Shown here: positions 40,864-48,152 of the stretch, piece by piece
Numbering within the stretch: the stretch's first letter is position 1
Layout: each line of letters opens with the position of its first letter
DNA from: Nakamurella multipartita DSM 44233
GTDB lineage: Bacteria > Actinomycetota > Actinomycetes > Mycobacteriales > Nakamurellaceae
Length of the DNA stretch: 64,000 nt
Assembly (NCBI RefSeq): GCF_000024365.1
Contig: NC_013235.1
Span: 4,340,001 to 4,404,000 of the forward strand
Reading direction: 5' to 3'
Notes under the pieces: generated by a model
Told to the model about the DNA's origin: nothing
Seen by the model: only the letters and a program-made list of their open reading frames with translations
Database searches by the model: none
Translations under genes and position numbers: made by a program

Positions 40864-41176
40864 CCGGCGGCTCGCGCCAGGCTCCACGCTCCGCCCGGCG
40901 GCCGTCGTCGACCCGACGACGGCCGCTTCGGCAACCCCGGAATCCGCTCTCCGAAATCGTCGAGAAAATGTCGATGACACCCGTGACATGGACCGGTTCG
41001 ATGCTCTACAGTCATCTCAACGTCGAGGACCGACCGGGCACCGCAAGCTGACCGAGGTTGCTCGAAACTATCTGTGATGAAGGCCTTTCCGGTCGCAGCC
41101 GCGGCTGCGAGACCGGAGGCCGCAGCGTGACCCGTCCCGGGCCCCGGCCCGAACTACCCAAAGGTGGTGTAGTCAC
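40864..41176 (+). other. Leader region of the sugar ABC importer operon
   Basis: This 313-bp region contains the operator and promoter above. The predicted 5' untranslated region is about 160 nt long and includes a perfect 18-bp palindrome TCGCAGCCGCGGCTGCGA at 41093-41110, flanked by CCGG arms. A large stem-loop would therefore form about 65 nt before the start codon. No leader peptide or known riboswitch is recognised. Confidence 0.6.
40976..41012 (+). promoter_or_regulatory. Type-I operator overlapping the ABC importer promoter
   Basis: GACACCCGTGAC (40976-40987) differs by one base from site B near 33.8 kb. It overlaps a -35 GTGACA (40983-40988), followed after an 18-bp spacer by TACAGT (41007-41012). 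The layout is the same as at the two other type-I loci. The ATG of the ABC ATPase is 165 bp downstream. Confidence 0.75.
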
Positions 41177-41941
41177 ATGAGCCCGGTCCTCCAGGCCCGT
41201 GGACTGTCCCGAAGCTTCGGCAGCGTCCAAGCCCTGACCAACTGCGACTTCGACATCGAGCCCGGTGAGGTCGTCGCCCTGATCGGCGACAACGGCGCCG
41301 GAAAATCAACCCTGGTCAAGGCCCTCTCGGGCAACCTGACGCTGGACGAAGGTCAGATCGAGTTCGACGGCCGGCCGGTCACGATCACCTCGCAGCAGCA
41401 CGCGTCCGCGCTGGGCATCGAGGTCGTGTACCAGGATCTAGCGCTGGCCCCGCACCTGGATCCGGCCCAGAACGTGTTCCTCGGCCGGGAGATCCCGGCC
41501 CGGGGGCTGCTGGGCCGGCTCGGCTTCATGGACAACCGCGCCATGCGGCGGCAGGCCAAGGCCGGCTTCGACGAGCTGGGCGCCACCATCCGCTCGATGG
41601 TCGCGCCGGTCGGCTCGATGTCCGGCGGCCAGCGGCAGTGTGTGGCCATCGCCCGGGCCGTGACCTGGGCGAACAAGGTCGTCTTCCTGGACGAGCCGAC
41701 CGCCGCGCTGGGCGTCGTGCAGACCAAGAACGTGCTCGACACGATCAAGCGAGTGCGCGACAAGGGCATTGCCGTGGTCTTCATCTCGCACTCGATGCCG
41801 CACGTGCTGGAGGTCTCCGACCGGGTCCAGGTGCTGCGGCTGGGCCGGCGGATCGCGACCTTCCGCGCCGACCAGACCCATGTGGAAGAACTCGTCGGCG
41901 CCATGACCGGCGCCTTGGACCAGAAGGAGGCGGCGGCATGA
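41177..41941 (+). CDS. Sugar ABC transporter, ATP-binding protein (single domain)
   Basis: This 254-residue ATPase is of the carbohydrate uptake (CUT2, FrcA-like) group. Walker A is LIGDNGAGKSTLVKALSG, the signature is GSMSGGQRQCVAIARAV, Walker B is VVFLDEPTAALGV, and the switch His is in VFISHSM. Unlike RbsA/XylG, which carry two tandem ATPase domains (about 500 residues), it has only one and must homodimerise. The start follows GGTGGTG. It is the first gene of an importer operon under a type-I operator. Confidence 0.95.
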   Translation: MSPVLQARGLSRSFGSVQALTNCDFDIEPGEVVALIGDNGAGKSTLVKALSGNLTLDEGQIEFDGRPVTITSQQHASALGIEVVYQDLALAPHLDPAQNVFLGREIPARGLLGRLGFMDNRAMRRQAKAGFDELGATIRSMVAPVGSMSGGQRQCVAIARAVTWANKVVFLDEPTAALGVVQTKNVLDTIKRVRDKGIAVVFISHSMPHVLEVSDRVQVLRLGRRIATFRADQTHVEELVGAMTGALDQKEAAA

Positions 41942-42033
41942 GCGAGGCTTGCCGAGCGAATCATCAACCCAGCGGCGTCGCGCCCGGTAGGGTCGTGGAG
42001 CCTGCGAGCGAGCCGTCGGGGGCGGCGGCATGA
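41938..42033 (+). CDS. 31-codon mini-ORF bridging ATPase and permease genes
   Basis: An ATG overlapping the ATPase stop (ATGA) opens a 31-residue frame whose own stop overlaps the permease ATG (ATGA). The peptide begins MSEACRANHQPSGVAPGRVV. The 19-bp sequence GCGGCGGCATGAGCGAGGC occurs at both borders (about 41930-41948 and 42022-42040). The segment therefore looks like a small repeat insertion or duplication that kept translational coupling. No function is recognised; it may be only a translated spacer. Confidence 0.45.
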   Translation: MSEACRANHQPSGVAPGRVVEPASEPSGAAA

Positions 42034-43133
42034 GCGAGGCAACGGACTCCCCCACCGGCTCATCGACCAAGCCGTCCGTCGATCTCGGCGAGGACAACGG
42101 CCCGCTGCTCGCCCGGCTGTTCAAGCTGCAGTCCGTGTGGATCCTGTGCGTGCTCATCGGCATCTGCCTGATCTTCTCGCTGGCCGCCGGCAGCAAGTTC
42201 TTCGCGTGGTCCAATATCTCGACCATCACCCAGAACGTCTCGATCTGGGCCGTGCTCGGGGTCGGCATGACGTTCGTCATCATCACCTCCGGCATCGACC
42301 TGTCCATCGGCTCGGTACTGGTATTCTCCTCGGTGGTCTCGGCCAAGGTGATGGAGGCGATCGGTGGCGACGGCGTCGGCGTCGCGTTGGCCGGTGTGGT
42401 GGCCGCGGTGGCCAGCGGCATCTGCTGGGGCCTGCTCAACGGCGTGCTGATCGCCCGCGCGAAGATCCCGCCGCTGATCGTCACCCTGGGCACGCTGTCC
42501 ATCGCGCTGGGCCTGGCCCAGATCATCACCGGTGGGCTGGACATCCGGGCCGTCCCGGACTCGCTGACCGACACCATCGGCTGCGGCCGCTTTCTGGGCA
42601 TCCCGATGCTCACCCTGATCGCCCTGATCATCCTGGTGATCGGCGGGATCATCCTGCACAAGACGCGTTTCGGCCGGTACACGTACGCGGTCGGGTCCAA
42701 CGAGGAGGCCGCCCGCCGGGTCGGCGTCAAGGTGAGCCGGCACCTGATCAAGGTGTACGGGATGACCGGAATGCTCGCCGGTTTCGCCGGGCTGCTCTCG
42801 CTGGCCCAGTACAGCACGACCACGATCGCCGGGCAGTCGCTGACCAACCTGAACGTGATCGCGGCGGTGGTCATCGGCGGCACGTCGATCTTCGGTGGTG
42901 AGGGCTCCATCTTCGGCACCGTGGTGGGCCTGTTCATCCCGGCCGTGCTGCTGTCCGGCTTCACCATCCTGGGCGTCACCCCCTACTGGCAGACCGTCGC
43001 CGTCGGCACCGTGCTGATCGCCGCCGTCTACGTCGACCAATCCCGCCGGGCCGCCGCCACCCGCGGCGCCAAGCCCCGGCGCAAGGCCAAGCCCGCCGCG
43101 GCCGCACCACCGAAGGCGCCCGCCCCGGTGTGA
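42030..43133 (+). CDS. Sugar ABC transporter permease (RbsC/FrcC type)
   Basis: This 367-residue inner-membrane permease of the CUT2 family has about 9-10 hydrophobic segments. Motifs include LGVGMTFVIITSGIDLSIGS, FGRYTYAVGSNEEAARRVGV (the cytoplasmic coupling loop) and IFGGEGSIFGTVVGLFI. The N-terminus is acidic and soluble, and the C-terminus is a basic Lys/Ala/Pro tail (RRKAKPAAAAPPKA). It forms the importer with the ATPase and the lipoprotein encoded around it. Confidence 0.95.
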   Translation: MSEATDSPTGSSTKPSVDLGEDNGPLLARLFKLQSVWILCVLIGICLIFSLAAGSKFFAWSNISTITQNVSIWAVLGVGMTFVIITSGIDLSIGSVLVFSSVVSAKVMEAIGGDGVGVALAGVVAAVASGICWGLLNGVLIARAKIPPLIVTLGTLSIALGLAQIITGGLDIRAVPDSLTDTIGCGRFLGIPMLTLIALIILVIGGIILHKTRFGRYTYAVGSNEEAARRVGVKVSRHLIKVYGMTGMLAGFAGLLSLAQYSTTTIAGQSLTNLNVIAAVVIGGTSIFGGEGSIFGTVVGLFIPAVLLSGFTILGVTPYWQTVAVGTVLIAAVYVDQSRRAAATRGAKPRRKAKPAAAAPPKAPAPV

Positions 43134-43265
43134 GCCGCGTGCCCGACTCCCTGCGCTGAATCCCGTTTCTGAGTAACCCATGTCGCTCCACCCGTCCGCG
43201 TCGCTGCGCGCACGGTCCCTTCCCCTACCCCACGAACCGGGCCCTCCCGTCGTGAAAGGAAAGCA

Positions 43266-44318
43266 ATGAAGCGTTCCAAGGTCCTCACTGCCACCGCGGT
43301 CGGCGCGTTCGCCGTCATGCTCACCGTGGCGGGCTGCTCGTCCTCCAAGCCGGAATCCAGCGCGGGCACCTCGGCCGGTTCGGGCTCGGCCGCGGCGGCC
43401 ACCGCCAGCGCCGCGACCGGGTCGGTGGCCGCGCCGACCAAGGCCGGCAAGGACTACAACGTGGCGTTCATCCAGGGTGTCGCCGGCGACGAGTTCTACA
43501 TCACCATGCAATGCGGCATCGAGGCCGAGGCGGCCAAGCTGGGCGTCACGGTGAACACGCAAGGCGGCCAGAAGTTCGACCCGACGCTGCAGACCCCGAT
43601 CCTGGACTCGGTCGTGGCCAGCAAGCCCGACGCGATCCTGATCGCGCCGACCGATGTCACCGCCATGCAGAGGCCGCTGGAGAACGCGGCCGCCGCCGGC
43701 ATCAAGGTCGTCTTGGTCGACACCACCACCGAGGACCCGTCGTTCGCCGTCTCCCAAGTCTCCTCGGACAACGAAGGCGGCGGCGCCGCCGCGTTCAAGG
43801 CCATCAAGGACAAGAACCCCAACGGCGGCAAGGTGCTGGTCATCTCCACCGACCCCGGCATCTCTACCGTCGACGCCCGGGTGAAGGGCTTCGAGGACGC
43901 GGTCGGCAAGGATTCCACGTTCGACTACCTGGGCGTGCAGTACTCGCACAATGACCCGGCCACGGCCGCCCAGCTGGTCACCGCGGCCCTGCAGAAGGAC
44001 CCCGACATCGTCGGCATCTTCGCCACCAACATCTTCTCCGCGGAGGGCTCGTCCACCGGCGTCAAGCAGGCCGGCAAGAGCGACCAGATGACGATCGTCG
44101 GCTTCGACGCCGGCCCGAACCAGGTCAAGGCGCTCAAGGACGGCACCGTCCAGGCGCTGGTCGCGCAGCAGCCCGCCACCATCGGCACCGACGGGCTGGA
44201 TCAGGCGATCGCCTCGCTCGACGGCGGCACCATCACCCCCAAGATCCAGACCGGCTTCACCATCATCACGGCCGATAACGTCGACTCCTCGGATGCGGTC
44301 TACAAGTCCTCCTGCTGA
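43266..44318 (+). CDS. Sugar ABC transporter substrate-binding lipoprotein
   Basis: This 350-residue type I periplasmic-binding protein has a lipoprotein signal (LTATAVGAFAVMLTVAGCSS, lipobox VAGC) and a Ser/Ala/Gly-rich linker. A ribose/galactose-binding-like fold follows, with VAFIQGVAGDEFYITMQCGI, SKPDAILIAPTDVTAM, GGKVLVISTDPGISTVDARV and IVGFDAGPNQVKALKDG. It would deliver a monosaccharide or polyol to the permease. The RBS is AAAGGAAAG. A 132-bp gap separates it from the permease. The ligand cannot be assigned by eye. Confidence 0.94.
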   Translation: MKRSKVLTATAVGAFAVMLTVAGCSSSKPESSAGTSAGSGSAAAATASAATGSVAAPTKAGKDYNVAFIQGVAGDEFYITMQCGIEAEAAKLGVTVNTQGGQKFDPTLQTPILDSVVASKPDAILIAPTDVTAMQRPLENAAAAGIKVVLVDTTTEDPSFAVSQVSSDNEGGGAAAFKAIKDKNPNGGKVLVISTDPGISTVDARVKGFEDAVGKDSTFDYLGVQYSHNDPATAAQLVTAALQKDPDIVGIFATNIFSAEGSSTGVKQAGKSDQMTIVGFDAGPNQVKALKDGTVQALVAQQPATIGTDGLDQAIASLDGGTITPKIQTGFTIITADNVDSSDAVYKSSC

Positions 44319-44323
44319 CCGGT

Positions 44324-44348
44324 GCCGGTCCGATCACCTCGGACCGGC
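44324..44348 (+). terminator. Hairpin terminator of the ABC importer operon
   Basis: A perfect 9-bp stem, GCCGGTCCG / CGGACCGGC, with a 7-nt loop starts 6 bp after the binding-protein stop. A second small stem (GGCAGC-N5-GCTGCC) just beyond may serve the convergent gene. Confidence 0.7.
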
Positions 44349-44409
44349 CCACCAGTGACCAGGGCAGCGATCTGCTGCCGGGGCCCTTGGCGTTCGATCC
44401 GGGTCGCGA

Positions 44410-45630
44410 TCAGCCGGTGGCGGCCAACCGCAGCGCCGATCCGTGCGGCACCACGGTCAGCCGGTCCAGTGCGTCCACGATCAGCTCGGCCCCGACCAAC
44501 TCGTCCGCGGGGGCCGTGCCCAGGACCGCCACCACCCGGCAGCCGGCCGCCCGGGCCGACGCGATGCCGGCCGGCGCGTCTTCGAACACCAGGCAGCGCG
44601 CCGGGTCCACCCCCAGCCGCGACGCGGCCAGCAGATAGGGCTCCGGATCGGGCTTTCCGCGCATCACGTCGTCGAAGGTGACCATGGTGGCCGGGATCGG
44701 CAGCCCGGCGGCGCGCAGGCGCGCGGCCGCCAGCTCGCGGACGCCGGAGGTGACGATGGCCCGGCGCGACTCCGGGACGGACGAGAAGAGTTCGGCGGCA
44801 CCGGGTATCCGGTCGATCGAGGGCGCGTCCTCGATCTCCAGCTGCCGGATCCGGGCCCGTCCGGCGGCTTGCGGATCGGGTCCGACCAGCTTGCCGACCA
44901 GGACGTCGGCCGGCTGTCCGTGATTGGCCTGCACCAGAGCCGGCGCCGCCCCGAACTCGCGGGCCAACCGGTCCCAGCAGCGAGCCACCGATGCGGTCGA
45001 GTCGGCCAGCGTGCCATCCAGGTCGAACAGCAGCGCGTCGACGTCGAGGCCGAGGATCGGCGCGTCCGGTGCGACGGGAATCCGGTCGCCCAGCGCCCGC
45101 CGGACCCGGAAAACCTGCTGTGCCGTGGTGAGGTCGGCGTCGACGGCCAGATGATCGACGGCCGGCGGCACCGGCGCGGGCCCGTCCGGCCGGTGCCGGT
45201 CGCGCTCCGCCGCCCGCTGCCCCCGCCGCCGCGCGAACAGCTCGGCATCCCCGCGGATCCACACCACCAGCGGGTCGGTCGGCGCCAGCGCGGTTCGGAG
45301 CCGGACCCACGCGTCACCGCCGGCCAATTCGGCGGTGAACGGGGCGACCAGCACTGCCCCGCCGGCGGTGGCCACCACCTGCGCGGCCACCGCCCGCAGC
45401 GCGGCGTACCGGCCGTCGCGGACGGCGGTGCCGTGGGCCGGCGAGAGCCAGTGTTCGGCGAGCAGCGAGACCGGCAACGCGTCGAGAAGCGGGTTGGTCA
45501 GGGTGTCCAGGTCGAGCACGGGCAGGCCCAATTCCTGGGCGAGAGCCATTGCCAAAGTGGACTTTCCGCTGCCGGCAACGCCGGCCACAAGCACGGTGGG
45601 CCGGATGAGGGCTTGACATTTGGGGGTCAC
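44410..45630 (-). CDS. P-loop kinase domain fused to HAD phosphatase
   Basis: This 406-residue two-domain protein carries residues 1-180 as an AAA_33-type P-loop small-molecule kinase (VLVAGVAGSGKSTLAMALAQ, later WIRGDAELFARRRGQR). From about residue 195 it is a HAD phosphatase or phosphomutase (DALLFDLDGTLADS, ending MRGKPDPEPYLLAASRLGV and VFEDAPAGIASARAAGCRVV). HAD motifs I, III and IV are present. It might phosphorylate and dephosphorylate sugars or act as a phosphate-transfer switch in the island. GTG 45630 lies 6 nt below a -10 TATCCT, so the mRNA is predicted to be leaderless. It is divergent from the FGGY kinase. Confidence 0.88.
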   Translation of the reverse strand: MTPKCQALIRPTVLVAGVAGSGKSTLAMALAQELGLPVLDLDTLTNPLLDALPVSLLAEHWLSPAHGTAVRDGRYAALRAVAAQVVATAGGAVLVAPFTAELAGGDAWVRLRTALAPTDPLVVWIRGDAELFARRRGQRAAERDRHRPDGPAPVPPAVDHLAVDADLTTAQQVFRVRRALGDRIPVAPDAPILGLDVDALLFDLDGTLADSTASVARCWDRLAREFGAAPALVQANHGQPADVLVGKLVGPDPQAAGRARIRQLEIEDAPSIDRIPGAAELFSSVPESRRAIVTSGVRELAAARLRAAGLPIPATMVTFDDVMRGKPDPEPYLLAASRLGVDPARCLVFEDAPAGIASARAAGCRVVAVLGTAPADELVGAELIVDALDRLTVVPHGSALRLAATG

Positions 45631-45636
45631 CGATTC

Positions 45637-45688
45637 AGGATAGTCCCATCACGACACGCGTGTCATGGTTTTTCGAGACACGGATGTC
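45637..45688. promoter_or_regulatory. Type-I operator pair and leaderless promoter
   Basis: GACACGCGTGTC (45653-45664), a perfect 12-bp palindrome, and the weaker GACACGGATGTC (45677-45688) have centres 24 bp apart. On the minus strand ATGACA (45666-45661), an 18-bp spacer and TATCCT (45642-45637) form a promoter. Its predicted start falls on the GTG of the kinase-HAD gene. The operator overlaps the -35 as at the other loci. A plus-strand promoter for the FGGY kinase is less clear (TTGACA at 45613-45618). Confidence 0.75.
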
Positions 45689-45716
45689 ATCCCCTTGGAC
45701 GAGAGGCGCCACGCCA

Positions 45717-47156
45717 GTGTCGACGACTGCCCCGCTGCTCGCCGGTCTGGATCTGGGCAGCACCGGCATCAAGCTCCTGGTGGTCGACGCCGCCGGCGCC
45801 GAACTGGTGGTCGAGCAGGTTCCCACGCCCTGGCAGTCGGGCGCCGAGGGCACGGCCGAGTTGTCCGCCGATCGGCTGCTCGCGGCGGTGCACGAATTGC
45901 TGCGGGCCGCCGCGGCCCGGCTCGGCGACCTGGGCGGTGAACCGGTCGCCGCGATCGGCGTCTCCGGGATGGGCGAGAGCGGCATGCTGATCGACCCGCG
46001 GGGCACCGCGGTCCGGCCCGCCTTCGCCTGGTTCGACCCGCGAGGTGCCCGCCAGGTCGCCGCGTTCCCCCGTCCGGTGCGCGAGCAGTTCGCCGGACGC
46101 ACGGGATTGCCCCTGGGCAGCCAGGTATCGGTGGCCAAGCTGGCCCTGCTCCGCGACGAGGGGTTGGCCCTGCGCGGGTTGCGCTGGCTCAACCTGCCCG
46201 AGTTCGTGGCCATGTCGTTGGGCGGCCGGGCAGTGGCCGAGTATTCGCTGACCTCACGGACCGGGTTGCTGGACCAGGACTCGGGCACCGCCTGGGCGCC
46301 GATGCTCGAGCACCTGGGGGTGACCGACACGCTGCTGCCGCCGCTGGTGACGGCCGGGACGGCTGTGGGCCACACCGATTCCACGCTCCCGGCGCCCTTT
46401 GCCGGGGCCGCCATCACCGTGGCCGGGCACGATCACCTGGTCGCCGCCGAGGCGACCGGCGCCATCCCGTTGGGCCACTACCACGTCTCGATGGGTACGG
46501 CCGAGGTGCTGCTGCGCGTGCTGGACGCACCGTTGGGCTACGACGCCCGGACCCGGCTGGCCGGCCGGCTGATCAACGAGGTCCGGCACATCGTGCCGGG
46601 GCGACACGTGCTGGTGGCCGGGGTCAAGACCGGCCTGGTGCTGCGGCGGGCCCTGCAGTTGTGCGGGATTCGCGACCGGGCCGGTCGAGACGGGCTGGAT
46701 GCCGCGGTGATGGCCCTGCCGTACTCGGGATCGCTTCCGCCGGGCGGGATCTCGGTGACCGGCGCGCGCAACGACGACGGCGTGCTGCGGGTCGCCCTGC
46801 AGACCGACGACGCCACCCCGGCCGAGTTGTTCGGCGCCGTGCTGCGGCACAGCAACGACGAGATCGCCCGGCTCATCGAGGCCATCGACGCCGAGGTGCC
46901 CCCGGCGACGTCGGCGATGCTGACCGGTGGGTGGGTCGACATGGCCGCCGTGCAGCGCGCCCGCGCCCAGGTCCTGCCGACGTTCTCGGTCTCCGCCCGC
47001 ACGCAGGAGACCGCCTTCGGCGCCGCCCGGATCGCCGCCGGCCTGCTTGCCCCGGCCGCCGCGGACACCCCCATTCCCGGGGCCCCGGCCCCCGGCACCG
47101 CAACGCCCGTCCCCGGCCGGCCGAGCCGGCGGCCCGGGCCCCCACCCGCCGCCTGA
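45717..47156 (+). CDS. FGGY family carbohydrate kinase (xylulokinase-like)
   Basis: This 479-residue sugar kinase has the FGGY N-lobe start LLAGLDLGSTGIKLLVVDAA. The adenosine and catalytic regions include GVSGMGESGMLIDPRGTAVR, AFAWFDPRG, AITVAGHDHLVAAE and MLTGGWVDMAAVQRARA. The last 30 residues are Pro/Gly-rich. The closest match by eye is xylulo-/erythrulo-kinase-like members, so a ketose is the likely substrate. GTG 45717 has GAGAGG upstream. It lies under type-I operators and 56 bp before the second aldolase gene, so kinase and aldolase probably act in sequence. Confidence 0.9.
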   Translation: MSTTAPLLAGLDLGSTGIKLLVVDAAGAELVVEQVPTPWQSGAEGTAELSADRLLAAVHELLRAAAARLGDLGGEPVAAIGVSGMGESGMLIDPRGTAVRPAFAWFDPRGARQVAAFPRPVREQFAGRTGLPLGSQVSVAKLALLRDEGLALRGLRWLNLPEFVAMSLGGRAVAEYSLTSRTGLLDQDSGTAWAPMLEHLGVTDTLLPPLVTAGTAVGHTDSTLPAPFAGAAITVAGHDHLVAAEATGAIPLGHYHVSMGTAEVLLRVLDAPLGYDARTRLAGRLINEVRHIVPGRHVLVAGVKTGLVLRRALQLCGIRDRAGRDGLDAAVMALPYSGSLPPGGISVTGARNDDGVLRVALQTDDATPAELFGAVLRHSNDEIARLIEAIDAEVPPATSAMLTGGWVDMAAVQRARAQVLPTFSVSARTQETAFGAARIAAGLLAPAAADTPIPGAPAPGTATPVPGRPSRRPGPPPAA

Positions 47157-47212
47157 CCCGGCGGCCCGCGCCGCCCCGCCCCCCGCCCCACGACCTCACC
47201 GGAGGAACCACC

Positions 47213-48103
47213 ATGAACACCCTGACCACCCTGGAACGCCGCGGCATGAGCTCGATCTCCACGCCCGGCGGCCGCATGCTGATCGTCGCCGCCGATCAGC
47301 GCAACGGCATGAAGGCCGCCATGACCGACGCCCCCAACGGGGCCAAGGGCATCAGCACCGCCGAACTCGCGGCGGCCAAGTCCGATCTGGTGCAGTACCT
47401 GGCCAACCACGCGCCGGCCATCCTGCTCGATCCGGAGGTCGCGCTGCCGGCGATCGTCGACGAGGGCACCCTGGGTCGCAACACCGCCCTGGTCGTCGGG
47501 ATGGACGCCTCCGGCTTCGAGACGGTCGACGGGCTGCGCTACACCCGTTACGTCGACGGCGTGACCCCGCGACGGGTCCGCGAGCTCGGCGGTGACGTCG
47601 CCAAGATGCTCTTCTACACCCGGCCCGACAAGCAGGGCCTCACCTCCGTGGTGGCCGACCAGATCCGCGAGCTGGTCGCCGCGTGCTCGGCCGAGGGGCT
47701 GCTGCTGATCGTCGAGCTGCTGACCTACCAGCTCGAGGACGAGTCCGACGAGGACTACCGCGCCGCCTTCGGCACGCTCGTCGTCGACGGCGCCAAGCTG
47801 GCCGTCGAGTGCGGGGCCAAGGTGCTCAAGCTGCAGTACCCGGGCTCGGCGCAGGCCTGCCAGGCGGTGACCGCGGCCGCCGACGGCGTGCCGTGGGCGG
47901 TGCTGTCGGCCGGGGTCGATCACGAGACCTTCATCGAGCAGGTCGCGATCGCCATGGCCAACGGGGCCAGCGGCGCGATGGCCGGCCGGTCCCTGTGGAA
48001 GGACAGCCTGTCGATCTCGTCCGCCACCCGGCAGGACTACCTGACCAACCGGGCCTTGCCGCGGTTGCGCGAGCTCAACGCGGTCATCGACGCGGCGAAC
48101 TGA
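47213..48103 (+). CDS. Class I aldolase, LacD/YihT-like
   Basis: This 296-residue TIM-barrel aldolase is of the tagatose-1,6-bisphosphate / sulfofructose-1-phosphate aldolase type. Motifs are MLIVAADQRNGMKAAM, AILLDPEVALPAIVDEG, AKMLFYTRPDKQGLTS, LLLIVELLTYQ, the Schiff-base lysine in CGAKVLKLQYPG, and PWAVLSAGVDHETFIEQV. It would split a ketose phosphate into dihydroxyacetone phosphate and an aldehyde. ATG 47213 has a GGAGGAA site. It follows the FGGY kinase in one operon. The second island aldolase (38.9 kb) belongs to a different subfamily. Confidence 0.9.
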   Translation: MNTLTTLERRGMSSISTPGGRMLIVAADQRNGMKAAMTDAPNGAKGISTAELAAAKSDLVQYLANHAPAILLDPEVALPAIVDEGTLGRNTALVVGMDASGFETVDGLRYTRYVDGVTPRRVRELGGDVAKMLFYTRPDKQGLTSVVADQIRELVAACSAEGLLLIVELLTYQLEDESDEDYRAAFGTLVVDGAKLAVECGAKVLKLQYPGSAQACQAVTAAADGVPWAVLSAGVDHETFIEQVAIAMANGASGAMAGRSLWKDSLSISSATRQDYLTNRALPRLRELNAVIDAAN

Positions 48104-48114
48104 CCGACCCGAGC

Positions 48115-48152
48115 GCCCCGGCCGGACTGAGTTGGCCTCAGCCGGCCGGGGC
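48115..48152. terminator. Strong bidirectional hairpin
   Basis: An 11-bp stem GCCCCGGCCGG / CCGGCCGGGGC is extended, after one bulged A, by CTGAG / CTCAG around a TTGGC loop. It starts 12 bp after the aldolase stop and overlaps the stop of the convergent LacI gene. Confidence 0.8.
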
